A stretch of DNA of 64,000 nucleotides from Priestia megaterium (GCF_009497655.1 NZ_CP023317.1:3935501-3999500); one strand, 5' to 3'. Positions 17,591 to 26,738 are shown, counted from the first letter of the stretch. Translations and numbers: made by a program. Notes: generated by a model from the letters alone, not told the origin.

Positions 17591-18721
17591 TTACTTTAGT
17601 TTGTTAATACGGTCTCTTTGACTAATAATATCAGTTACGCGAACGCCAAAATTCTCGTCAATGACGACCACTTCACCTTTTGCAATTAATTTGCTATTAA
17701 TCAAGATATCTACCGGTTCGCCTGCTAGTTTATCAAGTTCAATGATTGCACCAGAAGATAATGCTAAAATCTCTTGAACCGTTCGCTTAGTCCTTCCAAG
17801 CTCCACGGTAACTTGAAGCGGGATATCAAGCAGCATGTCTAAATTTCGTGAATCCCCTTGAGGAGAAGACACGTGCTCGAACTCTGAAAACGATGCGGGC
17901 TGAACATCAACTGGTACACGAACAGGTTCTGCCTGCTGTGTTTCTTCATGCTGTATGTATTCAGCTGCCGGCGGTTCTGTTTGCTTTTCGTTAAGGTCTG
18001 ATTCTTTTTCAATAGAAGCTGCGGTACCTTCTGCGCTTGGAACTAAGAGCTCTTCCACCAAACTTTTGGCAAAAGATATCGATAACAGCTGCATAATATT
18101 CGAATCGATTAATGTGCCTACCTTCAAATTAAAAGAGACTTTTACAAAGACGTCATCTTGGGGAATCAGCTCTGTGCCTTCCCCTTTTTGAATATTTAAA
18201 ATATCTAAGCTCGGCGGAGAGATATCAATTTTCTTTTGAAATACCGTAGACATAGACGTCGCTGCAGAACCCATCATTTGATTCATCGCTTCCTGCACTG
18301 CACTCAGCTTAATTTCATCCATGATTTCCGTTGGATTCTCTCCCGTTCCACCAAGCATCAAATCTGAAATAACAGCTGCATCTTCATGTTTAATAACTAA
18401 CAAATTCGTACCAGAAAAGCCTTCTGTGTACTGAACTTGCACAGCGACATGAGGATTTGGAAATTCATCCGTCAGCTCTTCTTTATACACGAGCGATACA
18501 AACGGTGTGGTAATATCGACTTTTTGATTCAATAAAGCCGACAGCGCTGTTGCTGAACTGCCAAACGAAATATTTCCAATTTCGCCAAGCGCGTCTTTTT
18601 CCATTTCCGTAAAGTAATCGTCTACTTGACTTGACTTATTCGGCTCTGAAAACTCGTCAAGTGAAGAAGTTCCTTTTAACAACGCATCAATTTCATCTTG
18701 CGAAAGCATGTCATCGTTCAT
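17591..18721 (-). CDS. fliY: Flagellar motor switch phosphatase FliY
   Basis: 376 residues. The N-terminal SQDEIDALLKG is a FliM-like CheY-P-binding helix. A CheC-like phosphatase domain follows, with both E-x-x-N active sites kept: Glu47/Asn50 in GEIGNISFG and Glu144/Asn147 in VQEAMNQMMG. A linker leads to a C-terminal FliN-type SpoA domain (DMLLDIPLQVTVELGRTKRTV). I start at ATG 18721 because it follows AGGAGG; a longer upstream frame lacks a site. It overlaps the end of fliM by 11 bp. Because cheC is absent, FliY is the only CheY-P phosphatase visible in the operon. Confidence 0.97.
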   Translation of the reverse strand: MNDDMLSQDEIDALLKGTSSLDEFSEPNKSSQVDDYFTEMEKDALGEIGNISFGSSATALSALLNQKVDITTPFVSLVYKEELTDEFPNPHVAVQVQYTEGFSGTNLLVIKHEDAAVISDLMLGGTGENPTEIMDEIKLSAVQEAMNQMMGSAATSMSTVFQKKIDISPPSLDILNIQKGEGTELIPQDDVFVKVSFNLKVGTLIDSNIMQLLSISFAKSLVEELLVPSAEGTAASIEKESDLNEKQTEPPAAEYIQHEETQQAEPVRVPVDVQPASFSEFEHVSSPQGDSRNLDMLLDIPLQVTVELGRTKRTVQEILALSSGAIIELDKLAGEPVDILINSKLIAKGEVVVIDENFGVRVTDIISQRDRINKLK

Positions 18722-19712
18722 TCCTTTCGTTCCTCCTCTTAACATCATCTAGAATTTGCACAGCGACTTTCCGACTGACTTTTCCAGGCTGTGCAATAAA
18801 TTTAGGTTGTTCTCCGACGTAAATAGTTAACGGATTATGAACGCTTGTTTGCAGTCGAATAACATCTCCCTCATCTAATGCTAGGAAATCTTCAATGGAA
18901 ATATCCGCTTTTCCTAGCTCGGCTACAACCTGCAATTCCGCATCATTGATTTGTTCCTTTAGCTGCTCAACCTCTTGTACGTTAGGTTCTTTTTTCGAAG
19001 ATTGCATCCAGTAATGAACGGACAGTTTGGACACAATCGGCTCAAGCGTCACGTGCGGAATACATAGATTGATCATGCCCGTTTCATCTCCAATTTGTAC
19101 GTTTAATGAAATGACGATGACAATTTCATTTGGTGAAATTACCTGCAAAAACTGAGGATTCACTTCAAACTCTGATGTTTCAGGTTCAATTTCCGCAATA
19201 GAACTCCAAGCTTCTCTCATACTGTCTAACGTTTTCTCTAACAAGTTTCGAACCAAGCTCGTTTCAATCTCCGTTAAGTTACTAATTTTCCCACCGCTCT
19301 CGCCTTGTCCCCCGAGCAAGCGGTCAAGCATCGCATAGGCAATGTTCGGATTGACTTCCATAATGATATGCCCTTCTAAAGGAGGGACGGCTATCACGTT
19401 TAAGATGGTTACTTTCGGAACAGAGCGAATGAACTCCTCATACGGAATTTGATCCACTGATACAACGGACACTTGTACAACGTTACGAAGCTGCGCCGAA
19501 AAGACGTTAATTAACATGCGCGCATAATTTTCATGAATTCGCGTCAAACTGCGAATCTGATCTTTCGAAAAACGCAGGGCGCGTTTAAAATCATATGTAC
19601 GAATACGCTGTTTTTTATTTTCCTTTTTTAACTCATCCGCATCCATCTCTCCGGTTGATAACGCGGATAATAGGGCATCAATTTCATTTTGTGATAATAC
19701 ATCCCCAGCCAC
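18711..19712 (-). CDS. fliM: Flagellar motor switch protein FliM
   Basis: 333 residues. The CheY-P-binding helix LSQNEIDALLSAL is at residues 5-17. The middle CheC-like domain lacks phosphatase residues, as normal, and carries GGQGE in the FliG-binding region. The C-terminal SpoA domain (VVAELGKADISIEDFLALDEGDVIRL) docks FliY/FliN. Start is GTG at 19712 after GGGAGG. It forms the C-ring with FliG and FliY. Confidence 0.97.
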   Translation of the reverse strand: MAGDVLSQNEIDALLSALSTGEMDADELKKENKKQRIRTYDFKRALRFSKDQIRSLTRIHENYARMLINVFSAQLRNVVQVSVVSVDQIPYEEFIRSVPKVTILNVIAVPPLEGHIIMEVNPNIAYAMLDRLLGGQGESGGKISNLTEIETSLVRNLLEKTLDSMREAWSSIAEIEPETSEFEVNPQFLQVISPNEIVIVISLNVQIGDETGMINLCIPHVTLEPIVSKLSVHYWMQSSKKEPNVQEVEQLKEQINDAELQVVAELGKADISIEDFLALDEGDVIRLQTSVHNPLTIYVGEQPKFIAQPGKVSRKVAVQILDDVKRRNERNER

Positions 19713-19732
19713 TAGCTTCCCTCCCTTTTTCT

Positions 19733-20164
19733 TTACTGCAACACTTTAGACGTTGTATAAATTTTAACAACATGTCCGTTTTCCATTAATTGATCAATTT
19801 GCTTTGCAATATCTGTTTCTAACGTACTGAGCCCTTGCGTTCCTTCAAAATCTTGAGCACTCATATCGGAGAGCCGTTTGATAATAATGTCTCTTACTTG
19901 AAAGTCTCTTTTTTGAAGCTCTGCTGCCGCTTTTTTACTATCCATTTGAATTTTAAAGGAGATGCTGATGTAGTTATTGCTTTTTAAATTGGTTTTAATA
20001 TCCGTTACATCTACAGAAGCTTTAATCACATCGTCGATAGATGGACCTTTTTCAGTACCTGCCTGCTCCGTATACTTTAACGTCACAATAACCGCAATGC
20101 TTCCTATTAAAGTAAGAGAAAGCAGGATAATAATCATCTTACTAATTAGCTTATTTTTGAACAC
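19733..20164 (-). CDS. fliL: Flagellar basal-body-associated protein FliL
   Basis: 143 residues: an N-terminal membrane helix (about residues 5-29), then the periplasmic-side FliL domain ending TLETDIAKQIDQLMENGHVVKIYTTSKVL. FliL surrounds the stator units and supports motor function. Start is GTG at 20164 with GGAGG upstream. Located between swrD and fliM as in B. subtilis. Confidence 0.95.
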   Translation of the reverse strand: MFKNKLISKMIIILLSLTLIGSIAVIVTLKYTEQAGTEKGPSIDDVIKASVDVTDIKTNLKSNNYISISFKIQMDSKKAAAELQKRDFQVRDIIIKRLSDMSAQDFEGTQGLSTLETDIAKQIDQLMENGHVVKIYTTSKVLQ

Positions 20165-20167
20165 ACT

Positions 20168-20377
20168 TTATTCCTCCGTCGTTTGCTGCAGTCCTAATAC
20201 GTTAATTCGCTGATAATAACTCGTCACTTTCTCATTCACTTCTTCAACTGAATCCTTTACCACTAGCTTTTTGTTATTTGTTAGCGTAATAGTTGTATCG
20301 GGAAATGCCTCAACCTGCTCGATGTAAAGAGCATTTAACGTAAATGTTTTGCCGTTTAGCCTCGTTAAAGTGATCAT
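20168..20377 (-). CDS. swrD: Flagellar stator-power protein SwrD (FlbD family, YlzI)
   Basis: About 69 residues beginning MITLTRLNGKTFTLNALYIEQVEAFPDTTI, the FlbD family pattern. B. subtilis SwrD increases flagellar motor power. I prefer ATG 20377; a TTG at 20383 is also in frame. The nearest GGAG is about 20 nt upstream of the ATG and lies inside a 6-bp hairpin (20386-20402), so initiation may depend on coupling or unfolding. Confidence 0.9.
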   Translation of the reverse strand: MITLTRLNGKTFTLNALYIEQVEAFPDTTITLTNNKKLVVKDSVEEVNEKVTSYYQRINVLGLQQTTEE

Positions 20378-20412
20378 AATCAACCGGAGTAATACCTACT
20401 CCTTCCTCCCGC

Positions 20413-21237
20413 CTATCGTTTTAGATTCACTAATTCTTGCAGTATTTCATCGGATGTTGTGATAATTCTTGTATTCGCTTGAAATCCGCGCTGTGCAACA
20501 ATCATGTCCGTGAATTCCTCCGATAAATCAACGTTGGACATTTCAAGGGCGCTTGAGACGAGCGTTCCTGTACCGCTATTTCCAGGAGTAATGTTTGCAG
20601 GAGTTGTAACTAGCCCCGCATTTGGAGTATCTGCAAACAAGTTTCCTCCTACTTTTTGAAGTCCTTCATTGTTAGCAAACTTCGCAAGTTTAATAGTACC
20701 TGCAACTCTCGATACACCAGTATTGTCTATATAATTCACTGAGCCATCCGAGCCAATTCCATAGCTTTGACTATTTGGAGGAATAACGATTTTCTGATTG
20801 GTCGAACTTTGCAAATAAAGGCCACTCCCTGTTACCAAGGCTCCATTTCTATCTAAATAAAAGTTTCCCGCCCTCGTATACATGGGGTTTGTGACCGTTC
20901 CATTGTTTTGTGTACCACTATTTCCGACAATAAAATACCCATCCCCAGAAATAGCTAAATCAAGCGGCCGTCCCGTTGACTGAATGCTCCCTGCCGTTTG
21001 AACTGTATCAACCGTGCCAATTTGTGAACCTAACCCAACTTGTTTAGCGTTAACACCTCCACGGTTAGCTCCCGGTGCCGTCGCTCCTGCTACTTGCTGA
21101 CTTACTAAATCTTGAAACGTTGTACGTCCTTTTTTATAGCCGTATGTATTAACATTGGCAATGTTATTTCCTAGGACATCTAATTTAGTTTGAAAATTTT
21201 TCATGCCGCTGATTCCTGAATACATCGAACGTAACAT
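20413..21237 (-). CDS. flgE: Flagellar hook protein FlgE
   Basis: 274 residues, close to the short FlgE of B. subtilis (often annotated FlgG). The N-terminal MLRSMYSGISGMKNFQTKLDVLGNNIANVNTYGYKK and C-terminal ALEMSNVDLSEEFTDMIVAQRGFQANTRIITTSDEILQELVNL are the coiled-coil rod/hook terminal regions. GRPLDLAISGDGYFIV is the conserved middle motif. Its polymer length is set by FliK. ATG 21237 follows AAGGAG. Encoded after flgD. Confidence 0.96.
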   Translation of the reverse strand: MLRSMYSGISGMKNFQTKLDVLGNNIANVNTYGYKKGRTTFQDLVSQQVAGATAPGANRGGVNAKQVGLGSQIGTVDTVQTAGSIQSTGRPLDLAISGDGYFIVGNSGTQNNGTVTNPMYTRAGNFYLDRNGALVTGSGLYLQSSTNQKIVIPPNSQSYGIGSDGSVNYIDNTGVSRVAGTIKLAKFANNEGLQKVGGNLFADTPNAGLVTTPANITPGNSGTGTLVSSALEMSNVDLSEEFTDMIVAQRGFQANTRIITTSDEILQELVNLKR

Positions 21238-21262
21238 AAAATCACTCCTTAAATTTGGTTGG

Positions 21263-21691
21263 TTAACTGCTTACTTCTAAGATATCGTTTAGCGAAAGTA
21301 CCGTATGATTTTCATCGTTGATCGTAAACGATACCTCATTGTTTTTGACGGATGCTGTTGAAATGACTCCTTGCTTTTTATTTCCTTCTTCATCTAACCA
21401 TGCAGCGGTTTTACCAATTAATTCGCTTCCTTTTAAAATAGGAGAAGCCTGAGACTGCGTTACAAACGTATTGAGCGATGTGCTCATATTTGTCATTTGT
21501 TCAAGAGATGAAAACTGAGCCATTTGAGCAATAAAGTCTTTGTCTTCCATTGGATTCATTGGATCTTGATTTTGAAGCTGAGCAATCAAAAGCTTCAAAA
21601 AGTCATCTTTGCCAAGCGAGCTGTTTCCCGTTTGCTTCACTTGTGTGTCCCTATTGCTTAGATACAAGTCAGACGTAATTTCATTTGTCAT
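21263..21691 (-). CDS. flgD: Flagellar hook cap/assembly protein FlgD
   Basis: 142 residues. The N-terminal export/cap segment has [43 protein letters not shown], the strongest FlgD signature. The C-terminal part is a short SH3-like region ([22 protein letters not shown]) without the full Tudor/FnIII pair, as in Bacillus. I start at ATG 21691, preceded by AGGTGAT; a GTG at 21700 is inside that site. It begins right after fliK. Confidence 0.95.
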   Translation of the reverse strand: MTNEITSDLYLSNRDTQVKQTGNSSLGKDDFLKLLIAQLQNQDPMNPMEDKDFIAQMAQFSSLEQMTNMSTSLNTFVTQSQASPILKGSELIGKTAAWLDEEGNKKQGVISTASVKNNEVSFTINDENHTVLSLNDILEVSS

Positions 21692-21700
21692 TGTTATCAC

Positions 21701-24328
21701 CTATACGTTGTAGTTAATAAGCGCTGCTTCAAAAGAAGACAAAAATGAAGCCCCTTCTTCCAAGTGTTGTGAATCTTGATCTTCCTCTTCGTTTCTAAAC
21801 AGCTCTTTTTCCTGTCTTTCTTTTTGCTGATCGTTTTCATTGTTATACGACATCGCTTGTTCTGACAGCAGCACATCGATTTTATCAATTGATACATGCT
21901 GAGACGCGAGACCATGCCGCAAAGTTGAAAGATTGGAGTCCAATAACTCTTTTGTTTTTACTGACGATACGACAATTCGCGCAACCGTTTCGCTGTCTTT
22001 CTGAAGCATTTCAATTGAAATGGCACCTAGCTGTTTGGGAAATAACTTAATGAGAAGCTTGGATGTTCCCTCTTCAGTACTAAACGAAGCTTTACTCCAT
22101 ATTTTCTCAAGCTCGTTTACCAAATTGCTAGACTGCTGATAGTCTGATTTTGCTTGCCCTAGATAAATAGAGAACTGCTGAAGCTTAGGCATTTCTCCAC
22201 TTCCAAAGGATGATGCCTGATTCTCTACTGGCGCCCCGGTTGTGTGTGTACCTGCCGGACTTTCGCTATTTTCCAAAAAGCTATTGGTATCTATACTTCC
22301 GCTGGGTACAACCACATCTTTTTTCCATGGAAGCTGATTAAAAAACGGTACTTTTTCTTCTTTAGGAAAAGCAGTCATATTTTTCACAGAACTTTCTGAA
22401 GCTGTATGAACAGCGTCCATATCCACTTGATCAACCAATACATGCTGAGACCCGAGAGCCTGCCGTAAACTGAAAAGGTTGGCATTTAACAGCTCTTTTG
22501 TTTTTGCCGACGTTACCACAACCTGCGCAATCGTTTCATCGTCTTGTTGAAGTACTTCAATTGATATTGTCCCTAGCTGATTTGGAAATAGCTGAATGGA
22601 AAGCTTGGACGCCCCCTCTTCAGATCCAACTGAAGCTTTACTCCATATTTTTTGCAGCTCGTTTACCAGATCGCTAGACTGTTCATAATCTGATTTCGCT
22701 TTCCCTAAATCAATAGAAAACTGCGGCCTTTTTTCTTCTTTACCAAAAGCAGTCATATCTGTTACTGAACTTTTTGGAGCTGCTTGAACAGTAGCCACAT
22801 CCACTTCATCAACGGATACATGCTGAGACGTGAGAGCTTGTCGTAAACTGAAAAGGTTGGCATTTAACAGCTCTTTTGTTTTCGCTGACGATACAGCTAC
22901 TTGTGCAACCGTTTCATTGTCTTGTTGAAACACTTCAATTGAAATCGGCCCTAGCTGCTTTGGAAATAACTGAATGGAAAGCTTGGATGCTCCTTCTTCA
23001 ATACTGATGGAAGCTTCACTCCATATTTTTTCCAGATTATTCACCAAATCCCTAGACTGCTGATAGTCTGATTTTACTTGGCTTAAATCAATAGAAAACT
23101 GCGGCTCTTTTTCTTCTTTACCAAAAGCATTCATCTCTGTTACAGAACTTTCTGGAGCTGCTTGAACGCCCGCCGCATCCACTTGATCAACCGCTACGCG
23201 TTGAGACGCAAGAGCTTGTCGTAAACTGAAAAGGTTGGCATCTAACAGCTCTTTTGTTTTCGCTGACGTTACCACAACCTGCGCAATTGTTTCATTGTCT
23301 TGTTGAAGCACTTCAATTGAAATCGTCCCTAGCTGCTCTGGAAACAATTTAATGGAAAGCTTGGATGCTCCTTCTTCAGTACTGATCGAAGCTTTACTCC
23401 ATATTTTTTGCAGCTCATTTACCAGATCGTCAGACTGTTGATGATCAGAGTTTGCTTGCCCTAGATCAATAGAAAACTCTTGGATCTTAAGCATTTCTCC
23501 AGCTCCAAAAGCTGATGGGTTATTTTTTAACGTCAACCCGGCTGTTTTAGCAGTGAAAGAACTTTCACTATCTATACTTGGGTTACCTAAAACCACATCT
23601 TTTTTCCATGGAAGCTGATTAAATAGCGGCCCTTTTTCTTCTTTACGAACAGCGCTCATATCTTTTAGAGAATTTTTTGAAGTTGAATGAACAACGGCGA
23701 AAAAACCAGCTGAGCGCTTTTCATGTAAGGTATCGGTTAATACACGTGGTTGTTTATGAATTTTCTCTATTTTTTCAACAGCAGCTTTCCGCAAGCCTTG
23801 AAGCTGCGAATCTGAAAGCTTCACTGACTGTAGCTGCGGTTTTTGTAGTTTTTCCATCAGCTGAGCAAACTCTGTTTGAAACGCAGACGACGTGTTTTTG
23901 CATATAGTCAACAAGCTAGAAATAGAAGACAAATATTGTTCTTGACTGTCTGTTTTAGATGAAACAGGTTCGTGCTGCATTTCTGTTAACACGTGCTGCA
24001 GCTTTAGAAGCGGCTGTTCCAAATCTAGACTACTTGGAATACTACTGATCATTTCGGCTAGATGTTCGTATAAGACAGACGGTTCATCTCCTTCATATTC
24101 TGCTTCGCTTAACTGAATCGCAATTAACCCGACCGCGTTAAAGACGTCTTGATTTATCGCTTGTTCATTCAATGATTTCTCCCGGCTCGCTAAAGGTTGC
24201 GCATTTAGCTGCTGAAGCTGTTGAACGATTTCTTCAAAAAAACCCTGAGTCTGAATAACAGCCGCTTTTTCATCGCAGTTTACCTTTGATGCAGCTGCTG
24301 GACGTAGTGAAATTTCCACTGTTTTCAC
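21701..24328 (-). CDS. fliK: Flagellar hook-length control protein FliK with four tandem Flg_hook domains
   Basis: 875 residues, far longer than B. subtilis FliK (about 490). Residues 1-225 are a Gln/Ser/Leu-rich secreted N-terminal region. From 285 onward a roughly 126-residue module recurs four times, starting at about residues 285, 411, 537 and 719. Each contains the Flg_hook core pattern LxIxLFPxQLGxISIE...VxSxKTKELLxxNLxxLRxxLxSQ. The acidic tail (825-875) is Glu/Gln rich. Normal FliK has one such core, which acts on FlhB to stop hook growth. The gene follows ylxF and precedes flgD. A start at GTG 24319 is equally likely, since GAGGTG at 24328 is probably its ribosome binding site. Confidence 0.95.
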   Translation of the reverse strand: MKTVEISLRPAAASKVNCDEKAAVIQTQGFFEEIVQQLQQLNAQPLASREKSLNEQAINQDVFNAVGLIAIQLSEAEYEGDEPSVLYEHLAEMISSIPSSLDLEQPLLKLQHVLTEMQHEPVSSKTDSQEQYLSSISSLLTICKNTSSAFQTEFAQLMEKLQKPQLQSVKLSDSQLQGLRKAAVEKIEKIHKQPRVLTDTLHEKRSAGFFAVVHSTSKNSLKDMSAVRKEEKGPLFNQLPWKKDVVLGNPSIDSESSFTAKTAGLTLKNNPSAFGAGEMLKIQEFSIDLGQANSDHQQSDDLVNELQKIWSKASISTEEGASKLSIKLFPEQLGTISIEVLQQDNETIAQVVVTSAKTKELLDANLFSLRQALASQRVAVDQVDAAGVQAAPESSVTEMNAFGKEEKEPQFSIDLSQVKSDYQQSRDLVNNLEKIWSEASISIEEGASKLSIQLFPKQLGPISIEVFQQDNETVAQVAVSSAKTKELLNANLFSLRQALTSQHVSVDEVDVATVQAAPKSSVTDMTAFGKEEKRPQFSIDLGKAKSDYEQSSDLVNELQKIWSKASVGSEEGASKLSIQLFPNQLGTISIEVLQQDDETIAQVVVTSAKTKELLNANLFSLRQALGSQHVLVDQVDMDAVHTASESSVKNMTAFPKEEKVPFFNQLPWKKDVVVPSGSIDTNSFLENSESPAGTHTTGAPVENQASSFGSGEMPKLQQFSIYLGQAKSDYQQSSNLVNELEKIWSKASFSTEEGTSKLLIKLFPKQLGAISIEMLQKDSETVARIVVSSVKTKELLDSNLSTLRHGLASQHVSIDKIDVLLSEQAMSYNNENDQQKERQEKELFRNEEEDQDSQHLEEGASFLSSFEAALINYNV
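21869..23476 (-). repeat. Intragenic tandem repeat array in fliK: four Flg_hook modules
   Basis: Four direct copies lie at about 23099-23476, 22721-23098, 22349-22720 and 21869-22174. Copies 1 and 2 start exactly 378 bp apart, as do 2 and 3; a 168-bp linker precedes copy 4. The first three are very similar at nucleotide as well as protein level, suggesting recent duplication or gene conversion; copy 4 is more diverged and is probably the ancestral domain. All copies keep the reading frame and the hydrophobic core. Confidence 0.93.
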
Positions 24329-24336
24329 CTCTGCTT

Positions 24337-24969
24337 TTATTCATCAATCTGATCTGTTAACAATGTCGTATAGCGTGCAGCTACTTTCGGATCCATTTTT
24401 TCTAAGATTGCCGTTCTTGTACTTGCTTTGAACTGCTTAAGCATCGCGACCGCTTTGTCTTCTTTTAATTCGGCAAAAATGAGCGCTGCATTTTTAGGAG
24501 ACATGTTTTCATAGGTAGCAATGACATCTTTTTTCGCCAGCTGATTGTTCTTTTGTTTTTTCGCTTCGTCATCGGCTTTTTCTTCCATATCACGCATTTC
24601 AATTTTTAGTTCATCCATTTGACGATCTTTTGTACTGATCGTTTTCTCATAGGCTGAAATTTGCTTTTCTTTCGTGCTCAGCTTCTTTTGAAGGCTCTCA
24701 ACCTGCTTTTGTATTTCTTCATTGCTTTCTTGAATATTTTCATTTTTTTGTGACTGCTCACTTGATACAAATGGAATGGCGTGTGTAACAGCAGAAACCT
24801 TATCATTTATATTGACGCCTAAAAGTGTCAGGACAATGTAAGCTGCCAAGATGAGGAACACCGCTGGAATAAAGATTAAAAATAAAAACACCTGGCTTTT
24901 ACTGTAAGATTTCCCATCTTCATAGTTTTCTTCTTCGTACTCTTCTCTTAATTCTTTTCGTTTAGCCAT
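24337..24969 (-). CDS. ylxF: MotE-family flagellar protein YlxF
   Basis: 210 residues: a charged cytoplasmic N-terminus, one membrane helix (about 27-49), a long coiled coil (about 75-145), and a C-terminal MgtE-N/MotE-like domain (ATYENMSPKNAALIFAELKEDKAVAMLKQFKASTRTAILEKMDPKVAARYTTLL). It holds the B. subtilis ylxF place between fliJ and fliK. The exact role is not settled; MotE relatives act in motor or export functions. Start chosen at ATG 24969 after AGGTGA. Confidence 0.9.
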   Translation of the reverse strand: MAKRKELREEYEEENYEDGKSYSKSQVFLFLIFIPAVFLILAAYIVLTLLGVNINDKVSAVTHAIPFVSSEQSQKNENIQESNEEIQKQVESLQKKLSTKEKQISAYEKTISTKDRQMDELKIEMRDMEEKADDEAKKQKNNQLAKKDVIATYENMSPKNAALIFAELKEDKAVAMLKQFKASTRTAILEKMDPKVAARYTTLLTDQIDE

Positions 24970-24978
24970 GTTTTTCAC

Positions 24979-25422
24979 CTAATTTCTATGCAGCATGTAC
25001 TGCTGTAAAGACAGCTCATCCATTTGCTTCGCTTCTAATTGTTTTTCCGCTGTTATATAAGAATCGTAGTCTTTCTTTTTTAATTTTTCATACTTCTTTA
25101 CTTCTATATTCTTTTCTTCTAGCTTCAGTTTCTTTAAGTTCATTTGCTGTCTGGCAAACATGACCTCTTGTTGCAGCCTTTCAATCACTCGTTCGGCACT
25201 TGTTAAAAACTGCTGAAATGATGTAATTTCTAAAATAGAAAGCCCCTGCTTCATTTTGCCCGTATGCTGTTCAATCAGCGTTTCTTTTTCTTTTAACTTT
25301 TTATAAAGCTTTTCACCCGCTGTTTCAAACTGCTGTAAGGACTGATTATATTGAGATAGCAGTTCATCTTTTTCATTTGACTTAATTGCCATTATTTTAG
25401 ATAACCTAAATTCATATGCCAT
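24979..25422 (-). CDS. fliJ: Flagellar export chaperone/stalk protein FliJ
   Basis: 147 residues, almost entirely a charged helical coiled coil, the FliJ fold. FliJ sits in the FliI ATPase ring like a gamma subunit and recycles chaperones. It starts at ATG 25422 after AGGTGAG, 2 bp after fliI ends. Low sequence conservation is normal; position between fliI and ylxF supports the call. Confidence 0.93.
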   Translation of the reverse strand: MAYEFRLSKIMAIKSNEKDELLSQYNQSLQQFETAGEKLYKKLKEKETLIEQHTGKMKQGLSILEITSFQQFLTSAERVIERLQQEVMFARQQMNLKKLKLEEKNIEVKKYEKLKKKDYDSYITAEKQLEAKQMDELSLQQYMLHRN

Positions 25423-25424
25423 AT

Positions 25425-26738
25425 TTACTCACCTTTCACAAACAGTTCACAGAGCTTTGTTACACTTGTTTCAAACGATGGATGTTCGTTCGTTTTTTGC
25501 TTTAAAAACGCCTCAATGACAGGATGATAGTGGATTGCCTCATCAATGTAAGCAGAAGATCCTCTTTTGTAGGCACCTATGTTAATTAAGTCTTCAGAAT
25601 TAGCGTAGGTAGCCATTAATGAACGCAGTTTTTCAGCTGCTTCTTTATGCCGTTCACTTACGATATGGTTCATCACGCGACTAACGCTTTTTAAGACATT
25701 GATGGCCGGATATTGACCTTTATTGGCAAGCTCCCTGTCTAGTACAATATGTCCGTCTATAATGCCTCGCACCGTATCCGAAATAGGTTCGTTCATATCA
25801 TCACCGTCTACTAATACAGTGTAAAAAGCGGTAATAGATCCATGTGGATTAGTCCCTGTACGTTCAAGCAGCCTTGGCAAGCTAGCAAAAACAGATGGTG
25901 TATAACCTTTGGTAGTCGGAGGTTCACCTACGGCTAATCCAATTTCTCTCTGAGCCATTGCTACACGGGTAACAGAATCCATCATCATCATGACGCTCAG
26001 CCCCTCATCTCGAAAGTATTCAGCAATAGAAGTAGCTGTATATGCTGCTTTCATTCGAAGTAGAGCAGGCTGATCCGAGGTAGCAACTACTACAACGGAG
26101 CGCTTTAACCCTTCCTCTCCAAGATCTCGTTCAATAAATTCTCTAACTTCTCTTCCTCGCTCGCCTACAAGGGCAATGACATTGATATCTGCTTTTGTAT
26201 TACGAGCAATCATCCCGAGCAGCGTACTTTTCCCAACACCGCTTCCTGCAAAAATACCTATGCGCTGCCCTCGGCCTACGGTTAACAAACTATCAATCGT
26301 CCGTACACCTACTTCAATAGGCTGTTCAATAGGCGGGCGCTCTAAAGGATTAGGGGGGTCTTGATCGGTTAAAACAAAAGGCAAATAATGAGAAAGTTCA
26401 GACCCATCTAAAGGGTTGCCTAACGAATCAAGCACTTGACCTATTAACTCTTTCCCCACGCTTACCTGCAGAGGTTTTTCTGTTGTTTCCACTAGGCAGC
26501 CAGGTCCGATATATCGAACAGACGTATAAGGCATTAAAACGACGTGCTCACCGTTAAAACCAACAACTTCTGCACGAATTTTATCTCCTCGTTCACTGAG
26601 ATGAATAAAACAAACATCTCCTATTGACGTTCTAGGTCCTTTAGATTCAATCATCATTCCTACTACTCGGCTGACTTTCCCGTACCGTTTAAAAGAAGAT
26701 GTGCGCGGGATTTCATGAATGAGTTGTGCGACTTTCAT
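25425..26738 (-). CDS. fliI: Flagellum-specific export ATPase FliI
   Basis: 437-residue F1-beta-like ATPase. The P-loop is AGSGVGKS (164-171); LVGERGREVREFIE, MMMDSVTRVAMAQREIGLAVGEPP and the SITAFYTVLVDGDDMNEPI Walker B region are conserved. It energises substrate entry in flagellar type III export with FliH and FliJ. It overlaps the end of fliH by 26 bp. Length is normal. Confidence 0.98.
   Translation of the reverse strand: MKVAQLIHEIPRTSSFKRYGKVSRVVGMMIESKGPRTSIGDVCFIHLSERGDKIRAEVVGFNGEHVVLMPYTSVRYIGPGCLVETTEKPLQVSVGKELIGQVLDSLGNPLDGSELSHYLPFVLTDQDPPNPLERPPIEQPIEVGVRTIDSLLTVGRGQRIGIFAGSGVGKSTLLGMIARNTKADINVIALVGERGREVREFIERDLGEEGLKRSVVVVATSDQPALLRMKAAYTATSIAEYFRDEGLSVMMMMDSVTRVAMAQREIGLAVGEPPTTKGYTPSVFASLPRLLERTGTNPHGSITAFYTVLVDGDDMNEPISDTVRGIIDGHIVLDRELANKGQYPAINVLKSVSRVMNHIVSERHKEAAEKLRSLMATYANSEDLINIGAYKRGSSAYIDEAIHYHPVIEAFLKQKTNEHPSFETSVTKLCELFVKGE

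Noticed and set aside
21697-21915. A 72-codon alternative minus-strand frame inside the end of fliK
   Set aside because: It is a shifted frame of the fliK acidic tail with low-complexity composition and no recognisable domain.
21869-23476. Regularly spaced repeats suggesting a CRISPR array
   Set aside because: The period is 378 bp, the repeats are coding and in frame, and each encodes the Flg_hook domain.
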